DNA of 64,000 nt from Margaritifera margaritifera. Taxonomy: Eukaryota > Mollusca > Bivalvia > Unionida > Margaritiferidae. The stretch is from positions 475,001 to 539,000 of the forward strand of contig JAQPZY010001490.1 of NCBI GenBank assembly GCA_029931535.1, written 5' to 3'. The position numbers and the translations under genes are program-made. The stretch's first letter is position 1. Every line of letters starts with the position of its first letter. Shown here one piece after another: positions 1-13,529 of this stretch. The notes under the pieces are model-generated. The model was not told where the DNA came from. It made no database searches and saw only the letters and a program-made list of their open reading frames with translations.

Positions 1-2750
1 ATGCATGAAGATCAGCTTTTCCGCTTTAAATTCTCCCAGGGGTTTTGCTTGGGATGTGAAGATTTTTACCCAGGAATTATTTTTTCTCCAAATCAAGTAA
101 GTCAAGAAAATAAATAAAGCAAAGAGTGAATGACCTACTTAGCAAATTATACAAAGATTAAAGACTTTGCCAACAACTGAATGCTGGCTACAAAACAATA
201 GCAAAGTGTGATCTTTTTTAACGAACAGTGGAGCACTGTATTATATTCCAAGCACTTAACATGTGTGTTAGTCAATTAAAGAAGAAACATGCTTTAAGTA
301 TTGCTAAGGTCAAGATGATACTAATTAAGGTAAGGTTTTCATTTATTTATTTGTACGACAAAACATTAGTTTGCTTTTGTTTTAGCAAAATGTATGCGAT
401 TTGAATATCATCAATGTGATGTGCTAATATATTGAGTGATATGCAATAAAACTGTTTCAGTTCAATATATTTATTACCATAAACTATTTCAATGAATTTT
501 GTAATTAATTCTCCAAAGATTTAGAATGTTTAATAAATCTTACTGCATTCATTTACTTACTTTATCTGTGTATTTTATCTCATAAAGGTCGAGTGGCCGG
601 GAGCAAAATTAATACAGTAAAATTAAGTAGGTGGGGGAGAGAAAATGCTTTTCCATTGAAAGTGCATCGGCGGGAGGCAAATACTCTAGCCAGCACAATT
701 GTTAGTCTGGGCGTGGGGATGTGGAACAAATATCATCCTTTGCCATATTTCATGAGACGGCCAAATGTCTGGAAGCATAAATGTCACAGAATCCAAAAAG
801 GGCGATATTTTCGATCTCTTGTATAACTTAAGGAATTTACCAATAGTTTGAAAACAAATTATAAGCATAAAACATAGGCAGTAATTAAAGAGGTTTTTCT
901 CTTTTTAATGAGTATAATAGGATGGGGTGGGGCGATATGTACAGATATGTTTATGAAGTAATATAGCAGCGACCGTCCAGGATTGCAAAGAGTATGATCA
1001 AATAAACAAATCCAACGACAACTTTTTCTCTTCTTCTTCTAATGGTCCCTGGCCCATATTATTTCTTGTCAATCTGGTGAATAACTAACGTAAAGGAACG
1101 AGAAGAGCTAAGAAAAAAGGATGATTGTATTGTCGATATTAAAAACACGTGGGTTTCTTCAGACTAAGTACAAAAGAAAGAGATGCATGCCATGGACAAA
1201 TACTAAAGCAAGGCCGCTGTTATCTGTCCATCTATCTATGTTCTATCTGAACATTGTAAAAGGAGCCGAAAGTAAGGAAAAGACGGCAAATATAGAACGT
1301 TCTTTAACTTCTGGCTGGATTTATTCATGCAATATATGCAAGGCGTTGCCTACTTCAGTTAATCGATTCCATATACATTTACATTGTAACAATATGGCAT
1401 ATATAGCCACATTTAGGTAATTTTTAAAATTGAGTCAAGAGTGATGCAGACAACACAAATGTTATTAAATCAAGTCAGATACTTCAGCAGCAATTACCAA
1501 GACGGATCCGGGAGGGGCGATGCTCTGCCCCCCCCCCCCACCAAGAAAAACAAAACAAAACAGAATGAGCCGTAAATAACCGGAACATTTTTTAGATAAA
1601 GTTTTCTTTACAGTTAGATGGCTAAAAGTGTGCCCTGGAAACGCTTAGAATGCAGGAGCTTCCGGAGGCCTTGCCCCTTGAGTGTCCAACAGGGTTTCAA
1701 TCCCACACACCCCTAGCCTTCTTGTTTAAGCTCCTCCTTCCTTTTTAAAATAAACAAACAAACAAAAAAAGGGAGAAAAAGCGATATTCCTGGACCGGCC
1801 TCTGATTGCAGTCCCTGCCCTGGCCTAAAGATTATCATCGGCCGAAAAGGACAATTGTAAACGCTATTTTTCGTGTATTTTTGATGCTGGTCATTACTTG
1901 TTAAATAGACCACCGAAGAAAATGACACGTTATACGCTGATATCAAAACGGGATTCAAAGTGTGCTGTTAACGGAGCTTTGCTCTGCATACTAAAATGTT
2001 CCGACGCATGTAATGGTTACAACTGAAGCTCAAGGATATATATGTACCATTTTCCAAAAAAGGACTGTGGAGTTTTTCTGAGATCTACAAAATATTTTCA
2101 GGAAACCAGAGACAAAAAAAAAAAAAATAAATAAATAAATTCCGTACCATATGCTCAGTGTGTTAATATTATATTCCTCGTTATGAATTATGACTCAGCT
2201 GAGCGATCGATTTTGACCTTAGAATTAAAGTAATAACAACGATGTATTCCATAGACATATACATTATTTTTGGATACCATTTTGTTAACTTTGTCACCAA
2301 ATTTCAAGAAGAATAGGAGTTCATCGTTGCGCAACAATGGCTCAAATGAACCAATGAACAACATAGCTGTTCCTCAAAAGTTAAGTAATGAAAACAATTT
2401 GATCACGCGTTTCCTGGTGTACACTATAGATTTAAGATTAATTTATGTTCAGAGTGTCCTTTTAGAAAATTACTCATTTTTTTCTTGATAAATAAGGTTT
2501 AAAATCGGCAGGATATAATTATACTGTTCCGTATAATTACAGCGTAGAAATATTAAAACCAAATGATTCAATGATCAGTTTTTGAAAACGAATTCGATCT
2601 TAATCGGAATACACACTAATGATATTTGCACGAAATCGACATTGTTTTGGGTAATTTAAAAATTAGATATGAGGTTTGATCTCTGATGAGCTAAATAATA
2701 CTTTATAATAAGTAGTGACTACAACTAGGAACTGAAATACAGGAAATTGG
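1..2750. other. No supportable gene
   Basis: AT-rich unique sequence with a C run at 1531-1540 and an A-rich patch near 2115-2140. Short open frames at 593-826 and 1121-1420 show no recognisable domain, no splice context and no codon bias; I treat them as chance. Confidence 0.7.
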
Positions 2751-2813
2751 ATTGTTTCAGATCATTTTGAACTTATTCTATATTCACCCTGTTTGGGGTC
2801 GACAGCTGTGCCA

Positions 2814-2956
<143 letters not shown>

Positions 2957-3399
2957 CCGAGACGACCACATAATTCCGAAATTTTTCAACAGGTGTTACC
3001 TCTCCGGTCAATCAGAAGCTAAAATGTCAAAACAAAAATGCAATTTATCACTAACACGCAAAATCTGTGTCACTCAATATGTTTTTAGAGAAAATAAATG
3101 AAACGCATATGGTCACGTTCGCATCAAAATCAATGCTATTACTCAACTGGATATTCGGTAGAGTCGCTCATAATGTTACCGTTGCGACTAACCCAGGGTT
3201 GTCCGCTGTAGAAAGCACACGTAAGGAGCAATACTGGAAATTGCAACTGAAATATCACGGGAAATTTGGCCTAAATGAAGAAAGTATAAACATTCCAAGT
3301 GCATTCTTGCCCAAATTTCAGCTAGGCAACAGTTTATCACCTGTACGATATTCTTGCGACAATGTATGCCCGTGTAAATATTTCGCGACTCTTCAATGA

Positions 3400-3442
<43 letters not shown>

Positions 3443-3447
3443 TATTA
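3400..3447 (+). repeat. (ATT)n microsatellite
   Basis: ATT repeated about 15 times with one slip near the end. Confidence 0.97.
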
Positions 3448-6400
3448 CCTCGTGTTGAGTAACTCGTTATAACATTATCTTGATACACTTTCTTTATTAC
3501 CTCCTCCTCTTCAATGTGTCCATGCATTAAGTATCTTAAAATGCCGATTTAGAGTTTACTATGATATAACTTTCATATTTTAATGACATTGCACAGTTAA
3601 CAAGGTCTCCTGTATGAAACCAATGGCTAGGAAGTGTAGTTTGCCCATGCAATAACCAGCGGAACCATGCAGTTATTGCAAAGCTTAATCCGACTTCTTC
3701 ATGTGACTTTTTATCTTCTTGTGAACTCACATGCGCATATATGAAACAAAAATTATAGTTTAACCTTTTCTTTTCAACCAATAAGCTATCTGGGTTTTAT
3801 AAGTTGAAACTTCGTTTAATTCTGAAGAAGGTGATCATTTCATTTTTGGAGGGGGACGGGGGTGGGCAGGGGAAGTATGGGATTTTTAAAAAAAATTAAA
3901 CCTCTGGTCCTCAAAGAGTTTGTCAAACATACTCTTGTTCTGATTTATAGAACCTATTATATCCATTGCAGTAGTTGAAAACAATGAATTATTTTGACTT
4001 AAAAAAAAAACTATCCCGGCACGAAAGAAAATCCCTGTTCCATCATTACCACCCGAAAATAACATGGTTGGATCCTTAATTATTTAGCATCAAATGGACA
4101 GATCGCGGGAAAATAATCATGTATGTATCGCATGCTCTGCTTTGATTGGTCACAGTTGCCTGTTAGTCATAGAGTCATTCATATTACAAGTGACGTATGC
4201 TATGAACCAATTTTCTGCATTCGAGCTTTGCACTGGTGCAATCAATGGGTTAACTCGTGGGAAACGTGGTGAATCTATACGACTTAATACATATTGTAGT
4301 ATCTGGTCCAAGATGGCTAAAATGACGTTCATTTTCGCCACTCTCCGTTGTTATTCATCAGCGTGGAAGTATGTATTAAAAAAAAACAACGTATCTCGTA
4401 CGATCAATTCGTAATTACATTGTTCACCCCATCTTCGATTATTGTTTCAAAATTGCGCTAATCTGACAGCAACACAAAATAGACAGGAAGTGTATTACCT
4501 AACTATTGCTTGTAGATTCTCCTTGCAATTTAGGTTTTCTCTGGGCTTCTGTGTTTACTGCGTTAATTATTTGGGGTCAATCGGTAGTCCTTGAAATAGT
4601 TATACAGATGTAATGGAATATCCAAATCTTTCTTTTTTTTTTTTTTTTTTTTTTTTTTGAAAACGCAGCCATTATGATAGTTATATGGTGTTTAGGGCAG
4701 ATATTCTTCTACCCATCTCATTTGTCCTTCCCTTTTATATCTATGCCTTTTACAGGCAATTATTGACCCCCCCCCCCCACACACACACACACAAGTTTTA
4801 AGTATCTAGGTACAGAATGAATGACCTCGACCGTGACCATTCATACTCAATGTCATTTGAATCGTTCCATATTTGTTTCAGACGTATTCCTGACTTGTGA
4901 CGTATCAGTAGGTACACAATTCCAACTCTGATTTCAATCTCAATCATCAGGAATATATCGTAGTATAACAGCAATGCTAATTCTATAACTGTTATATTTG
5001 AACTTGCCACATGCATGACAATCTAGGGATATTGTAATAATGGGTCAGGTCTAGTTTTTTTCTTTTTATTTTTTTAATTTTTTTTTTATTCCATCAATCA
5101 GAAAAGAAGGGACAGTGCAGGTGTTGAGGGGCCCTGGACTCACTCCCTTACAGTTGTAAATGTTTCTCACACACATTCCTAAACTCATCGAAAGTGCCTC
5201 ATATCATGAAAGTATTCTTCATGAACTATAGTTATGTAGATGCGCAAGTGTTTGAAGCATGAATTTATCTTTTAGTTACAGTTATTTTCACCGGTTTCAC
5301 CTAGCGTTGCACAAATAGTTCATACACATATACACAGTTGGAGCCCCCGGGTATTCTAAAGGCTAGGAGCTCATAGAGTAATTCAACCGGTGGATATAGT
5401 GAAACCTCTCAAGAGATATAAGATGCAAGATGATTTAACATGTCCTGTAATGTGGATTAATGTCAACTCGAACCCTTGGAAACATTTCAGACCATAATAA
5501 CTTTGACTCAGTAAACTTCAGTAAATCTGCGCGGTCATACCTAACGGATAGAATCTAACTGAGAAAGCAGGTGTGCTCATTTACTAAAGACGATAATCTT
5601 CTTATTTGTTTATCGTGCAACCGTTCGTTTTTCAGTTATAGGCGGTTCATATGAATATGTAATTTTGCAAAATATATGGAAAACCATGCAAAACCTTTCA
5701 GAGATTTTTTTCAAGAATGGGATATGTTAATAATATGTTTTTTTTTACTTTGTTTCATTGTTAAATTATCTCATTCATTATTTTGATTTTGTTTTCTTCA
5801 AATCTACGAAAAATATTCTAGGGTCGGCTGTGCTATCATTACCAATATACTTACTGCCAGAGCTTCCCTTGAATCAATGAAGTTTACTAATTTTTCAAAA
5901 CTACAATTGAAGTATGTATGTAAGTATGATTTTAAATCAGTTGTCAATTTTCTCTATAATGAAACGATGGAATAAAATTTGAAAAATTTCGTCTTTGATT
6001 AATTGTTAATTCAACGCAAATGAAATTTGACCTTAGTGTTGTAAGGATTGACTAATGGTAAACAGTTCCGAAACAATGAACAACCATGTTGTAGCTAGCA
6101 CTGGTCCAACTAAATGCCTTGATCACTGTAAAACATGCATTTATACTTGCACAATTCTAGCAGACGACAAAAAGGACAAGACGTTTTGTTTTTATTTGTT
6201 ATTTTGTACTTTTTTTTTTCCTTCAATCTCTAACTGGTCCTGTTTTTGATACACAAACATATGTGGTTCATTGCTTTTTTTTTTCTAAATATGTATTTTT
6301 TATTGTTTTAGTTTCCCTGTACAAAACAGTAATACCAACAAAAAAATATATGTATATGTCATTTCATCTAGATTAGTATGGTTGACTGGTCCAACTTCAG

Positions 6401-7400
6401 CTATTTGTACATTACAACCAGTCTCCTGCAGTTCGATCGGTTGCTCAATTTATTAACTCCAAGGTTACAAGCTTAAGACTAAATTATAACATACTTTGGC
6501 AAGCGGTGAGGTATAAGAAGAATCAAATCATAAGGAAAACTAATATCTTCTTTTTTAAAAATCGTGTATTCAAGCTGGCTATCATCCTTTGGTAATATGT
6601 CAATATGTTGTTCACAAGACAGTCAGCATAAAGACTAAAAATGTTTGCATATTATATTGACTATGACGTAGTCTAACTGAGTCATAACAGGAAAATCTAA
6701 CATTCAATAAAAAGTGAACATTTTATATCATAATTGTACATGTGATGTCATAAAAGGAAATAAAAAAACTCAGATCCTTATATACAGGGCTGTACAATTG
6801 TTTCCCAGCCACTTGTTCAGGACAAGAGACTTTGAAAAAATTACTTGTCCTGGCCACACTTTTAGTTGACACGATTTTCAGGTTAATATTTTCTTCATTT
6901 TCCAGTGTATAATGTCCATAATGTTGTCCAAGGGAGGCATACGTAATTATGTGGATATGACTGAATTGTGTTCATCATTAGTAGGTACCTGATTATAAAC
7001 GGCAGTCTAATGATGTAATGTCATTTATGTGTGATGTGCAGTTTCTGTTTTTAGAATGACTAACCTGTTCATTTTACTGTTTTACTTGCCCTATTGTCAG
7101 AATAACAGTTATTTTGTTTTATTTTTATAATAGTCAAACGTAAAAAGAGTTTCTTATATTTAGTTCAAGTATCCAACCTACACAAACACAAGCACACGAC
7201 ACACACATTCTTGTATATGTTGCATATCGAGGACTCGGATATGGAACTCCGTACAGATGACATTTGTTCTAACTATCCTGGAGTGAAAAAAGATGCAGAT
7301 TCTGCCAGACAATGTATAGCAAAAGGTGACGCATCGAAGACGGTTTTGTAGGATTTGTTTTAAGGAATATGACATTTCGCAACGCACGCGAGAACGCACA
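3448..7400. other. No supportable gene
   Basis: AT-rich DNA with T and C/AC runs near 4632 and 4769. The frame at 4094-4414 is open for 106 codons but has no recognisable feature; both strands are open there, which argues for composition rather than coding. Confidence 0.65.
4632..4658 (+). repeat. Poly-T tract
   Basis: Uninterrupted run of T, possibly the tail of an eroded minus-strand retroelement, though no body was recognised next to it. Confidence 0.9.
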
Positions 7401-7413
7401 CGTTTACATAAAT

Positions 7414-7689
7414 AGTCTGTACTATCAATTCAAACTAAGGACACACATAACTATTGACCAAAACATGGAAGCTACAGTCAATGGGACGTCATGCACAATT
7501 GGGTTTCCCATTATCTTGCAAAATGAAATGAAGCGAACAGTGCCTGGCCGTGCGTGAACGGTTCATATTCGGAAGGTTAGTGCAATCAGACGTGATTGTT
7601 GTTTGTTTTCTAATACGAGACAGATCCATAACCCATTCCAGAATCAAAGAACATGCTCATCGTGATTATCCCTTCCTTAGGTAATACAT
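7414..7689 (+). repeat. Local dispersed repeat, copy A left part
   Basis: Begins TCTGTACTAT and runs through ACACACATAACTATTGAC, ACATGGAA and GTCATGCACAA. The same order occurs in copies at 9010 and 12988. The right part continues beyond the insertion at 8603. Confidence 0.65.
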
Positions 7690-8602
7690 CAGTTGTTTTA
7701 CGGAATTGTGTATCATTTCTTTTAAATAATGGTATAGTTTTATTAGTTTATGACCTCTGTATAATAGTCTAATAGGTGTCGTTTTGCAGAGTACACATAT
7801 ATGGTAATTTCATTGTGACTAAGTACATTGGTCCTGGGAAAATCAATAGTATCGTTTGAAGCATTAGTCATGTCACGTGATTCAGCACGTGGGGTTTGCA
7901 CTTTTGACCTGACCTGGATTTCGCAATCCAAGAATGATTCATTTTGTTGACCAGAAGTTAGAGTGTAAGATTGTATTATTAAGGTGTTGATTTGAGACAG
8001 AATAAGAATTTGGTTTGTTTCAATGACGCAGTACAGAAACTATATAATAAGAAGTAATCGCAGCGGTCGTCATTCTACATAGTTTCGTCAGCTTGAGAGG
8101 TCTTTAACGAAATTTGTTCTTTGTATGTGATAATATGCTTCAGAGATATTATTATACGGTACATACTGGATTTAGTACTGCTACTTCAGAAATATTTTCC
8201 AGAGAGTACAATTTTGGGATTAACTACTGATATTTAAGAATTATACAGCTCCGTTGGAATTATCATAAACATTTCTAGAACTTTTGTGATATTTTATATT
8301 CACAGGGATTACTTGGAATTAATAACACTCGAATATAACTGATTCTTGTTGGCACGCCAGCACTTTGGTGGTTTCATTCGGAACATTCTTCATTCGGAAT
8401 ATTTGGATTAACTTCCGGATTTGTGAACATTAGAACCATTTAGGACTTTTAATGATATTCTATACTGTAAGTTATTTTTAATTCTTTCACTTTGATTGTT
8501 TGTTGTAATATTATTATATTTTAGGAAATTATATATTTGTGTTTTAAATCTTGAAAGCTTGTTTGAGTCTTTTCTTTTGTTACATTACCCCTAGTCGTAA
8601 CA
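7690..8602. mobile_element. ~0.9 kb insertion splitting a repeat copy; possible solo LTR or non-autonomous DNA element
   Basis: The bases CAGTTGTT occur at 7690-7697 and again at 8601-8608. Left flank (TAATACATC) and right flank (AATACATCAAGG, TGGTTCCATAC) together match an uninterrupted relative at about 9835-9905, which acts as an empty site. The inserted DNA has short inverted ends (TTACG ... CGTAA). Inside is a TATA-like ACTATATAATAAG near 8037-8049, which could suit a solo LTR, yet the ends are not clean TG...CA and the 8-bp duplication would suit some DNA transposons. No protein is encoded. Confidence 0.5.
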
Positions 8603-8745
8603 GTTGTTAATTGTTAATTCCCACTTAATACATCAAGGTGGCAGCCTTGTGGTTCCATACAGTTCATAAATGTGTTAGACAGAAGCACATGACGTAGTTC
8701 GTAAATAAGCGCATGTGCCAAATATTGTATTGGGCTATTGTAAGT
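8603..8745 (+). repeat. Local dispersed repeat, copy A right part
   Basis: Continues copy A after the ~0.9 kb insertion. AATACATCAAGG, GGTTCCATAC and AAATAAGCGCATG match the segment at 9830-9935 (CATACATCAAGA, AGTTCCATAC, AAATAAGCTCAT). Confidence 0.6.
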
Positions 8746-9009
8746 GTTCATAACTTCCTGCATTATGCCAATTCCACAAAATCTGAAGCCATATAAATCT
8801 CAAGCTTATTTGTAATGTTTTGTTTGTTGGGGGGGGGGGTGTTTTGGGGTGGTGGGGTGGTGGTTGTTGTTATTGTGTTTGTTTTTATGTATACATTATT
8901 ATTGAGTTTGTTCTATTTGGATTGTGTATTATTTTTGTTCATTATGCTTATTACAAATAAACTTTGTTAAATTTGAGCAAAGTATTTGACGCATGCTTTT
9001 GTCCTTATT

Positions 9010-9165
9010 ATCTGTACTATATTTGAAACGAAAGACACACATAATAATTTCAAAAATATGGAAACTGTGGACAATGGTACATCATGCACAACAAGAAATC
9101 TTTACACAAAATAAAATAACTTTCAATACAAACTAAGGAACCACCTAGCTATTGACAAAAGCACA
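9010..9165 (+). repeat. Local dispersed repeat, copy B
   Basis: TCTGTACTAT at 9010, then GACACACATAATAATTTC, ATATGGAAACTG and TACATCATGCACAAC, matching copy A. A second partial start (ACAAACTAAGG, CTATTGACAAAA) follows at about 9127, so this copy looks internally duplicated. Confidence 0.6.
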
Positions 9166-9768
9166 AGGATGATGGGTCTTGCAGATAAGACTTGGCATTT
9201 CAACAATCAGTGAAATACCAGCAAGTTTCATTTTTTTAATGTCATTCCTAAACTTTGTAGTGATACAATTTAATAAATTATTTGGTTGCAATTGTCAGTA
9301 ACGATTGCTTGTGTTGCTGTTAGTGATGACACATCATCATCTATTCGTAAAGACGTTTTGAGGTTATTATGAAGTAATATCGACCACGGACTTGAGGGCA
9401 GTTCAAATTGGCCATTATTTTCATCCGAGGTTTTCTCTTTATGTGATGGAAAAGATCCAGGATGATCCAATTCAAACCAAACCTTGTACAAAGTACGAAA
9501 CTCTCGAGTGAAACCTTCGCCGGCAAAGATGTGACCATCACGCCATTCAGAAGTACATTGGCAGCTCTAGGAACTTTAAGGCCAAATCTCCGTCAACTAT
9601 CCGACTGGCACTATATATCATGCACGATTACAAATCGTAGTTACTTCAACAAATTGTAAGTATTTTGCATGCAATGTTCAGTAGCCACTAAAATATTAAC
9701 GTAAATTTACACTTGATTAGTTTCAATATAAAATACTTTGATTTTATTTGATGTGCTATGCTAACGAG

Positions 9769-9935
9769 TTGGGCGTGATTATATTTAATCTGGCAATAGG
9801 ACAGTTGTGCTTCATTTCATGATTATTCTTCCCTAGATGATACATCTATTGTTAACTTTTACTTCATACATCAAGATACCAGGCTGGTAGTTCCATACTT
9901 TTACGTACAAGGAGTGCATAAATAAGCTCATTTAT
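9769..9935 (+). repeat. Local dispersed repeat, copy D (uninterrupted 3' half)
   Basis: GGGCGTGATTAT, CTTCCCTAGATGATACATC, TTGTTAAC and GGTAGTTCCATAC align with the two separated halves of copy A. It supplies the empty-site comparison for the insertion at 7690-8602. Confidence 0.55.
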
Positions 9936-10120
9936 TATATATTTCTAGTGAGATATTGAAATATATCATTGGTAGAAAAATTATATCGCCACAGTAGCAA
10001 TAACACTTTTGGAAGTACTGTTGTCCGATCAAAGAAATATATCTGCCCTTATGTATGTTATTCAAACCAGTATTTCCATATTTAGGCCTATTTCTTTTTT
10101 CTTTCTCTTCTGCTTCTTCG

Positions 10121-10125
<5 letters not shown>

Positions 10126-10181
<56 letters not shown>
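10126..10181 (+). repeat. (CT)n microsatellite
   Basis: Pure CT run. Open frames here on both strands (poly Ser-Leu or Arg-Glu) are artefacts of the repeat. Confidence 0.98.
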
Positions 10182-10183
<2 letters not shown>

Positions 10184-10259
10184 TCAACAACAAAGCAAGT
10201 ACATATCTTAAAATGTGTCAACTGTAGACCCTCTAGTGTACATTTATGCAAGCAATGAG

Positions 10260-11435
10260 GTGCCAAAATGAAATGCCTAGAAACAAACTCCAAACAGCAA
10301 AAAGTTGACGTTAAGTATTAGTTTTTTTATAATTAGTTTTCTACTTGAATCATGGAAACTGTAAGTGACTGTACTTACATGATCTGTTGCTATGCGTCAC
10401 CTATACAGCATTGAATACCTGTAATACTCTACGACAAACGGTACACATTTTAAGAGAAGACAAAAAACTCGTGGCTAAATATAGTAATAGACATTATAAA
10501 TTATAAATTTTAACTCGCATCACAATCATGTTTGAAAACAATGGATACATCGGGCGTCGATTAGTTTTGATTGCAAAACCAAACTTAAGTTAAAATTGAA
10601 AATTGGATACAGAATCTGCTACCGGACTACACTGCAAGTTTGACAAGGCCACACAAAATTCACGTTAGAATGTGGAAATAAACAAGACAAAGAAATAAAA
10701 TCCTTACAACCTTACAAGTAAACTCACAATTATTAAAACATGTTGTTTAAAGATGTTACGCTCTGAAGTCTCTCAGATACAACCGCTGTGATGTTTCTAC
10801 ATTACCTCACACCAACAGTATTAATCCGCGCATGAAAAGTGTAAATCAAAATAAAAATCTCTTCATTTTGTTACGAATGCAGTAATTATTTTGACAAATT
10901 ACACAATTTGAAGTATGATATGTACAAGATAAATTTGTCAAACGTCGCTGTCCCAAAATACATTATTGTAAAATGTAGGAACTTCTTTTTATCGATGTAG
11001 TAATGCAGCTGCGAATCGAAAAGGAGAAAATCCATGAAAATCGACGGATTGTGCTTTTAAAAAATATATAATAAAAAGTAAATCTACGAATAATAAAAAT
11101 ATATATATAAAAGTAAATCTACTTTTTTGAGTATATTCGCCATTCGTGACAATACAATGTTTCCACATCACTCATGAAATCTTTCCGTATATCTACTCAA
11201 AAAACGTAAATATCCTCTATGTATCAAAATGTATTTTGTGATATTTCAGGTGTGTTTCAATATATCGTATCAACCTATTGCGCAAAATATGAAACCATCA
11301 TATCAATCATGATATATCAAGCTGGATCATTTTTGTTATCATTGTTCTATTTAGATTATATTACTTGTTTATAATATTTATTAAACATGAAGTCTGTGTG
11401 TCCATTGCTACCTGATTATTGAATGCACATGTTTA
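10260..11435. other. No supportable gene
   Basis: AT-rich spacer between the (CT)n at 10.1 kb and the 3' tail of the minus-strand LINE. Nothing recognised. Confidence 0.65.
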
Positions 11436-12965
11436 CAATACAATTCAATACAATACATTTATTCTGTGTTTCAGACCACTGGCTCATAATATATATAACA
11501 CAGCAAAATATAACGTTGGAACAGAGCGCACACAAACAACCGGTAATGTAACTACATATATCTATTAGATCCCAGTACAAATCATAAACGTTGAAGGCAT
11601 GGAACAGAAAAGTATCCAGACTAGTCTAGTTACTAGGATTAACAGCGAACATAATATTAACGAAACTTATGAATTATCTGTTATGAAGCCATCTAATGTA
11701 AATACTTTTCTCTGAGATCGCCCGTATACGTTACATATCAAAAGAACATGTTCATCGTCTACAAGTCTTAAACCATTCTTTTTACAATATGGGCAGATTC
11801 TATTAAATATATCCAAACCTTGATGTTGACTTGTCCATATCGCTAAATTATGGCTGGAACATCGAAATCAAAGAATTACATTTATAAATTTTAATGCTAG
11901 CCCTATAGATAAAACAGTTCAGGATACAACACAGATTTAAAACATCAGTAACTTCCTCACGTTGAACCAATAACTTCACCATGCTATGTTTGTTTCATAC
12001 AATATTTAACGCTTTGTTGAAATATCTTTATGAACATATTAAGATGTCCAACACTTTGCTCGAAACATACGAAACTGAAACTAAACCCATATGAATATAG
12101 CAAGTTATTCTCTTATGTTGCCGATGTTAGACGATTATTGTCATCAACATGTTTTAACATCAGATAACAATTATAAAAATACCTCTTTTGATCCATGTAA
12201 AATAAACGTAGCCAAAATGTTTTCCACCATATATATTAGGTAACACATAGTGAGTATCTGCCACATTCTCCAACTGCATAAGCATTATTCTTTTACTGTG
12301 AAATTAAGGTGCAGTTTACAAACTTTGTGTTGTTTTTTCTATTACCTCTGAATATTCGTTGTCTCAGACTTCTGAACCATAGCATAAATTTGATTTAACC
12401 ATGGTATCCTAAAGTCTAAATATAATAAAACTACTCAAGTATCCAAACATACGCTAATATCTAAAGATACACTCAGTAGATTTCTGAGCCTGGGCAGTCA
12501 ATGTATGTTTGACTGTACTCTATATCAGTTTGTGGATAAAAACTAAACCCATATATTTACACAAAGAGACACAATCAATCAATGACCTCTGACAAAAATG
12601 TCACGTTTCATTTTCTTTCGACATTCCACCATTTCAAAAAACAATTATTAACGTTATCTAGATTGATGTTTATACCTGAATTTTTACACAAATAATCTAG
12701 AATGTATATTTGTTTCTGCAATAAAATCACTGTTTCAGCACAGTTTGCAACATCATCTGCATACAAAATAGCAAATATATCCTCTATGTTTTCATTTCTA
12801 AAGACGCCATCAGAATATTTTACACGTAGCACTTGAATAAGATTATTATTATCATTCCTTACTTGTCAGGAACAATAATCTGTTAAACCTTTAGATGTTT
12901 TAACACATGATTTCAAACTAGCATAGATTGATTTAAGTATATACATACAAATTGCCTTGACTACC
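11436..12965 (-). mobile_element. Decayed LINE (Jockey/CR1-like) on the minus strand, RT fragment to 3' tail
   Basis: Read right to left, the minus strand gives KSIYASLKSCVKTSKGLTDY (about 12930), a gap, then DIFAILYADDVANCAETV with the YADD catalytic box (12752-12763) and LCKNSGININLDNVN, then YMGLVFIHKLI and TAQAQKSTECIFRY (thumb region, with stops), CYGSEV, and finally a C-terminal Cys-His motif CPYCKKNGLRLVDDEHVLLIC around 11721-11797. It ends in ATT/GTATTG-rich DNA (11436-11465) typical of LINE tails. Many stops and frameshifts make it a fossil. Its 5' part is missing; next to it lies a copy of a local repeat. Confidence 0.8.
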
Positions 12966-12987
12966 TTTTTTGATAACGAGACCCAAA

Positions 12988-13075
12988 GTCTGTACTATCA
13001 TGAAGTTAAAAGACGGACATACTAATTTACACAAACATGGAGTCTGCAAACAATGGTTCATCGCGGGCAATCAGG
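12988..13075 (+). repeat. Local dispersed repeat, copy C
   Basis: TCTGTACTAT, then AAGACGGACATACTAAT, ACATGGAGTCTG, ACAATGGTTCATC align with copies A and B. It lies between the two LINE relics of opposite strand at 11.4-13.0 and 13.1-15.9 kb. Confidence 0.6.
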
Positions 13076-13529
13076 TCATTTTTACCCAGACAGTCTCAAC
13101 AATAAATTAAATTGATGACTGGATTCAATCAGGCCTGAACGAGAGTGTGAGGGTGACTCTGCGCAACTTTCCCTCACTTAAATCAAACTCACGCGCTAGT
13201 TATGACACTATTCCCCACCACCACCAGATACCTTCATGTCCTGTGGCAATGGGCGAGCAACAAAGCAGAAGGTGTGGATACACTGGGAGTTGTAGCTGCA
13301 GAACTGCACACAGGCTGCTAAGGGAATAGGGTCGGTTTTCACTAGACCGAAGCAGCAGTGGAACACGGCAATCCTCTGGGTGCCCCAGCAGCCCTTTTTG
13401 GGATCACACTTCTCATCTCCGCGGCAAAAAGAAGAGGCTATACAAGTGCCATAAACATTGCCTGCTTCACCTTAATCCTGGTAAGCACACCGCGGCTGAC
13501 GGGGATCCCACCTTAGCTTTCGAAAACAC

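Noticed and set aside
4094..4414. 106-codon open frame, with open frame on the opposite strand
   Set aside because: No domain, no splice context and no start context; composition explains it.
6780..6900. Repeated ACTTGTCC / GGACAAG words suggesting a dispersed element
   Set aside because: Only short words recur and no second copy with the same order is present in the window.
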